Assembly (NCBI GenBank): GCA_001579985.1
Contig: LRSR01007982.1
Location: forward strand, 1-24,589
DNA length: 24,589 nt
Source: Hypsibius dujardini
Taxonomy: Eukaryota > Tardigrada > Eutardigrada > Parachela > Hypsibiidae
Direction: 5' to 3'
Each line of letters opens with the position of its first letter. Positions within the stretch are counted from its first letter, which is position 1. The notes under the pieces are model-generated. The model was not told the DNA's origin and searched no databases. It saw only the letters and a list, made by a program, of their open reading frames with translations. The position numbers and the translations under genes are program-made. This document shows positions 20,266-24,589 of this stretch, in pieces.

Positions 20266-23246
20266 CTAGAAGGCAGTCGAGGGGTTGAAGGGCGCACAGG
20301 AAGCCGGCTTTCGAACCGGTTCGGGATCCATCCAAGGGGTCAACCAACCATCAAACCTTGCCGGATCGGAATTGGGGTCGTAGTTTCGATGCAGCGACGG
20401 TACATTAGTCGCGTTGTGTACGGCAAGCTTAGCCGTTAAGAGCTGAACCATCTCCGGATGGGATGCAGCGATGTTGTCGGTCTCACAGGGATCGTTGGTC
20501 AGGTCAAAGAGACAATCTGCTAACCAAGGCTGACAAGGGGTCTGTTCCACGCCTTCCTGATGATTGCATCGGATGGAGACAAGAGTCGGGGTCGCCATCG
20601 GGTTGGCTGCCGTCGTTCCTTCCGTTCGTTCCCTTTGAAATGAATAATAATTAGCAACTTCTCGTACCGCTTATAATCAGCCAGATATTGCAACCTACCA
20701 TCCAGTATTACTGGGAAATGCCGTCCCAAGGAGCTTGTATAGGACTCCGGATGTCGGTTCCTTGTATAAAAGCACTCGCTGAGTTCCCGCGTGGTTCAGA
20801 AGGTACGGAAGTTCCTGTCGAGGTCCCTGTCGCGAACCGCTGACCAGTGACTGCCAGTGACTCACACCGTCAATGCCACCCAAGGCTTGAGGGTCTCCAC
20901 CCGCCGCTTCATACAAGGTGGGAAGCCAGTCGGTGTTAGAAAAGAGTTGGTCGGTGACGATGCCACCTGGACGTTTGAAGATGGGCGACCATACGTAGGC
21001 GAGGGTGCGGATACCCCCGTCGAAAAGGGTGGACTTGGCTTGTCGAAGGGGCCAGTTACTGGCGTGGTTGATGCCCCAAGGGTTTCCACCGGCGATCCTT
21101 GCACTGCCACCGTTGTCTCCGGCAAAGACGATGATGGTGTTGTCTAAAAGTCCCTTGTTTTGGAGTGCATTTGTGATTCGTCGCACTTGCTCGTCGAGCG
21201 CTTGAATTTGTGCTAGCGTTCCAGCAATGAACAAGTTGAAATAGAGCAGCAAATTTGCTGAGTGAATTGGTTGGTTAACACTTACCGTACCTAACTGACG
21301 CTTTCGATCAGGAAATTCATCACTGACGGCGACTACCGCTGGCCGTGCCGAATATTGCGGCATAGTGTGCTGAACGCCTTTTTCCGTCGCACCGTCCCAT
21401 TCCATGTTGGCCCGTGGGAGGGGCGTGGCAAAGTGCACGTAAAACGGCCGGTCTCGCTCGGCATTGTGGACGATTTGCTCGAACTTGTCGAGCATCAGTT
21501 CCGGGAAGTAGTTGTTATTGGTGCATTCCGCAGGGACCTGGACACCGTTCTCGTAAAGCTGTCGGCCGGTACGATTAGTGCCGGGCTGCAACAACAGTCT
21601 TGCCCATCAATTACTCCTCTCAGGGTTGTGATAATGGGGTTAATACATTGGTTGTCACTAACATTTGCTCACGTTTGAAGGGTTGGCATTAATAACCAGT
21701 ACAGTTGTCATAAGACCCATGCTTGTAGAAAGTGTGGTGAATTGAGTTAACATAATCTTCCAAATCAACTGATTCTCAAATTGTTCGCTGGGGCGATTCC
21801 TGGATACGTTGGAAGAAAACTGTCACTTCTGGCTAATTGTGCTGTTTAACGCCAGTTGATGGTTTGATTGAAGCAAATGGATTTTTCAATCTCGCCAGGC
21901 GTTAGCGCAATGCCAGCTTTGCACGCAGAGAACGGTATTGTCAAAGCATAAGCAATATCTTTGTTGCTTATGCTTAAAGCCAAAAACGGATCAGGTAGGC
22001 AGAGCATCAAAGATTGTAGCAGGTTATATGGGACAACTAACTCATTGGGCGGCAGTTAAGTTTTTTCAAAAACTTAACATTCTGTAAAGAGGCGGATAAC
22101 CATTGTATACAAAAGTCCCGCTATCTGAGAAAAAGATGTAATCAGCACTCTGTCCTAAAAGGTGCCCGCAAAATGGCTATTCTCAAAACAAACTTATTGA
22201 CTCTGGCCGAATTTGGTAGGATGAAAACGAGCCCATTTTACAAAAACAGATGTGTGACAAACGGTTGGCATTGGATTTGAAACAAACCAAGTTTGCAGGA
22301 AAGGTAACTCAACTAGTCATCTTTTTTTGAAAGAATTTAGTGGATTTTGACAAACCTAATTTTGGAGCACATTCAAAGGTGAGCAAATATTAGTGACGAC
22401 CCCTGGAGGTATGGAGGGGAGGGGGGGCGCTCTTCAATGGGCTCTTATTACCCAGCCTGCCGTGTAGTGGAACATGCCAGAAAAGCCCTCGGTGAAGCCG
22501 AACCAGTAGTCGAATCCACGAGCCCCTTAAAAGCGACATTCCTGCTTTTCTTCATCAAAGACATGGCCATACATACAGTCATTTACCTGGAAGGTACTGT
22601 CGCGTATGACATCCAACATGCCACTAGACCAAATCATATATCGCCGTTGGTGTTTATTGACTATACGCAGGATTGCTAGTTCAAACCTTGCCAAGCATGA
22701 AGGTGCTGTAGTTAAGGTCCTTCAAGTGTTGCGGGAGGAGCTTCAAATCCAACGGCACACCCCATGGCTCGCCCGGAATAATTGCGTTTTGAATGCCTGA
22801 AGTTAGATTAAGGAATCCATAGGAGAAGCCTCGGAGTGTATATAGCACGATTGAATGACATTATACCGGTGTGGAAGCTGTATTTCCCCGTCAATAAGGC
22901 TGATCTCGTCGGTGTGCATAGAGGGTTAACGTAGTGTCGATTGAGTATCACGCCAGTCCAGGCGAGTTTGTCAATGTTTGGCGTCGGCGTCTGGTGACTG
23001 CCCTCCGAGTAACCAACGTCCGCATGACCCTGTACACGCAAAATTGGTCACTGTCCATGTCCAATATCACTGGGGGAAAGAGGGATGTCAGATGCAGCTT
23101 ACCAGATCATCTGCTAGGATAAAAACGATATTGGGTCGTCGTGTGGAGGTATCGGACTTTTCGTCATTGGCGGTTAAAGTGCAACCTACCTTTGACTGCA
23201 GCAGGAAAAGCGGCAGCCACAGAAGGGCGCAAAGAATTGCTTTCAT
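20266..23246 (-). CDS. Arylsulfatase B-like sulfatase, complete
   Basis: Secreted or lysosomal sulfatase. Family members hydrolyse sulfate esters, arylsulfatase B acting on N-acetylgalactosamine-4-sulfate of dermatan/chondroitin sulfate. Eight exons (in transcript order): 23246-23103, 23029-22867, 22796-22687, 22623-22587, 22525-22452, 21585-21291, 21212-20699, 20632-20266. All phases agree, GT-AG throughout, 567 aa. A signal peptide ([17 protein letters not shown]) is followed by the metal motif ILADDLGHADVG (Asp 46, 47) and the formylglycine signature CTPTR (Cys 86, Arg 90) in ALLTGKY. Then come GKWHVG (139-143), [14 protein letters not shown] (Asp 307, Asn 308), NWPLRQAK (Lys 334), DWLPTL and the C-terminal [11 protein letters not shown] typical of the ARSB group. 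Introns are 73, 70, 63, 61, 866, 78 and 66 bp. Oddities: a 37-nt exon, a stopless 78-nt intron, and [10 protein letters not shown] where the family usually has a catalytic His. Family and structure are very secure; substrate is not shown. Confidence 0.93.
21944..21975. repeat. Perfect 12-bp inverted repeat in sulfatase intron 5
   Basis: AAGCATAAGCAA, eight-base loop, TTGCTTATGCTT. A second perfect hairpin lies about 75 bp further on. Confidence 0.75.
22055..22080. repeat. Perfect 11-bp inverted repeat in sulfatase intron 5
   Basis: GTTAAGTTTTT facing AAAAACTTAAC with a loop of about two bases. It is in the only long intron of the gene, which otherwise holds nothing I recognise. Confidence 0.65.
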
Positions 23247-23638
23247 TTTAGAAAGAAATGATAAATTGAGTAAATCCTCTTCTCGTACTAGCTATTAAGT
23301 TGGGTGAACCATCCACCTCAATCGAGTATTTTAACGTGTATCTCTAATCAATAGCTCTTAATCAAGGCCTTATCTATTCGTTTGTTACATACAGAATGTA
23401 TAAATTCATATTTGCTTTGCATTGTTAAGTTCAAATACTAGGTAAAATACAGCGGCTTTCTCTGTAGAAAAGCGAGACAATACGATACCGCGGTAGTGAC
23501 TATCTCTCCGTACCGCTACTATTCAGTTTATTGCTTCGCGCCCATCAATCACAGCACAAGCCGACTACTTCTTGCTTGGGCATATTGATACGCTGTCGCT
23601 GCGACCATCTATTGTGTAATGAAATCTAAATTGCTATC
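23247..23638. other. Upstream region of the sulfatase gene
   Basis: 5' side of the minus-strand sulfatase. The base context before its ATG is AT-rich and pyrimidine-rich (TTTCTTTCTAAAATG read on the minus strand). No clear TATA box or acceptor is seen. Confidence 0.4.
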
Positions 23639-23740
23639 ACTCGTGCGAAAATTGACTTGTACCCGATGCATGGTCCGATACAAAAACGGATATCCGATGC
23701 ATGATCCGATACAACTTAATTGAGGCATTCTCGCACGAGT
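23639..23740. mobile_element. Small palindromic element with CCGATGCATG direct repeats
   Basis: ACTCGTGCGA (23639-23648) is mirrored by TCGCACGAGT (23731-23740), with a further partial match inward (AAAATT versus GAATG). Inside are two direct copies of CCGATGCATGRTCCGATACA (23663 and 23694, period 31). There is no coding frame. The flanks show no clear target duplication, so it could be a MITE or a regulatory palindrome. Confidence 0.5.
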
Positions 23741-24589
23741 CAAGAGGAAGAGGGGCGCAGAAGGGCATCCACTCGGACCGCAGACGTGCAGTGTGCGTTC
23801 GACTACTGCGCTTGGCCTTAACGCTCGGTGCCAGTTCGCACCCGATTTGTCCCAGAATAATGTCCTTCAGTTTAATTTAAATTAGGACTTAAAATAACCT
23901 ACCCCAAATGTTAAATGTTATCTAAATTTAAATTCGAAAATTGATTTCAACAAAATGAGCAGGGTTCAGATTAACTTCATGAACATTTTAAATAACAAAA
24001 ATCGGCTACGCTGTTCCAAATTAAATAAATTTGTTATCCAATTTAAATTCTACGTGTTATGGCATACAACATTTACGAAGAATTTTATTACTCACTTACT
24101 AATAGTATAGTCTATCTACCTAGTTAACTCATTTCTCTCTACCCTCATATTCTATAATGTACTTACTCAGCTATTATCACGTACATAATCCGCCATGTCG
24201 GCAGGAATTAGTACGTTTGATTATGAACTATTCTTTATCCTTGACTATACAAGGGTGTGTTCTACGGTAATCTATGAGAGTTCCTTCCATTCTCTTCTAA
24301 CAGTAAAGTCCTACTACAATTATTCTCCTATTGTTCAGTCTAATAGCTTGTATGTTCAGGTTCTTCCGCCTAGTTGGTACGGATGAAGAGGAACAATGAG
24401 AAAGACATTTTTCACAGGTTCTGGACGTCACTCCTGAACAACACACAGCATAAATAATCACCCGCCAATTTAGAGGATGAGATGCCACATACCGGAGGAG
24501 CCTACTCTATGGTAACCCTGTTGTTTGATTGATGGATATAACCCATTCTCATAAAGTAAGAAATTCACTATTTGTTCCCTGTTCCCAGT
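23741..24589. other. AT-rich right flank, no gene recognised
   Basis: Low-GC sequence with AATTTAAATT-type stretches (about 23870-24050). Short frames near 24195-24488 have no motif and no good splice context. Confidence 0.45.

Noticed and set aside
20857-21205. Plus-strand frames opposite the sulfatase
   Set aside because: They are antisense shadows of sulfatase exon 7, whose motifs and phases are clear.

Overview
This window is from an animal nuclear genome. Its genes are split by GT-AG introns, many of them very short (about 61-78 nt), with signal peptides, a class A GPCR exon and MITE-type repeats. The gene content (a CLIP-domain serine protease homologue, a natriuretic-peptide/guanylate-cyclase-type receptor and an arylsulfatase B-like enzyme) and the tiny introns fit a compact ecdysozoan invertebrate. 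A tardigrade or small crustacean would fit, but the sequence alone does not fix the species.

Layout from left to right: (1) 325-611, minus strand: first coding exon of a rhodopsin-type GPCR whose remainder lies beyond the left edge. (2) 612-4836: mostly non-coding, with a CCCGAA-rich repeat field, a broken pogo/Pipsqueak-type transposase remnant and microsatellites. (3) 4837-7791, plus strand: a complete six-exon CLIP-domain serine protease homologue of 517 aa. Its catalytic Ser is replaced by Gly, as in the masquerade/PPAF-II group. (4) 7792-13730: intergenic, with a hydrophobic orphan ORF, palindrome clusters and a neat TA-flanked 133-bp MITE. (5) 13731-18123, plus strand: a ten-exon ANF-receptor-type gene with ligand-binding domain, one TM helix and a short tail. 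It has an in-frame TGA, a damaged or GC-AG splice junction and no visible kinase-homology or cyclase domain, so it is probably a pseudogene or a decayed short receptor. (6) 18124-20265: a two-copy ~284-bp satellite with a nested GACG minisatellite. (7) 20266-23246, minus strand: a complete eight-exon arylsulfatase B-like gene of 567 aa, convergent with the receptor. (8) 23247-24589: AT-rich flank with a small palindromic element.

I see no operon or shared pathway. The genes are independent loci. The strongest non-genic signal is a family of hAT-like non-autonomous elements: three related copies in introns of two neighbouring genes, two with matching 8-bp flanking duplications, and one copy sitting next to a second MITE with ~80-bp inverted repeats. 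A recurring theme in the genes is compromised or relocated catalysis: a Ser-to-Gly protease homologue, a receptor without its enzyme half, and a sulfatase apparently lacking one usual active-site His. All exon models come from reading splice sites, phase and family motifs by eye. No database search or transcript was available.
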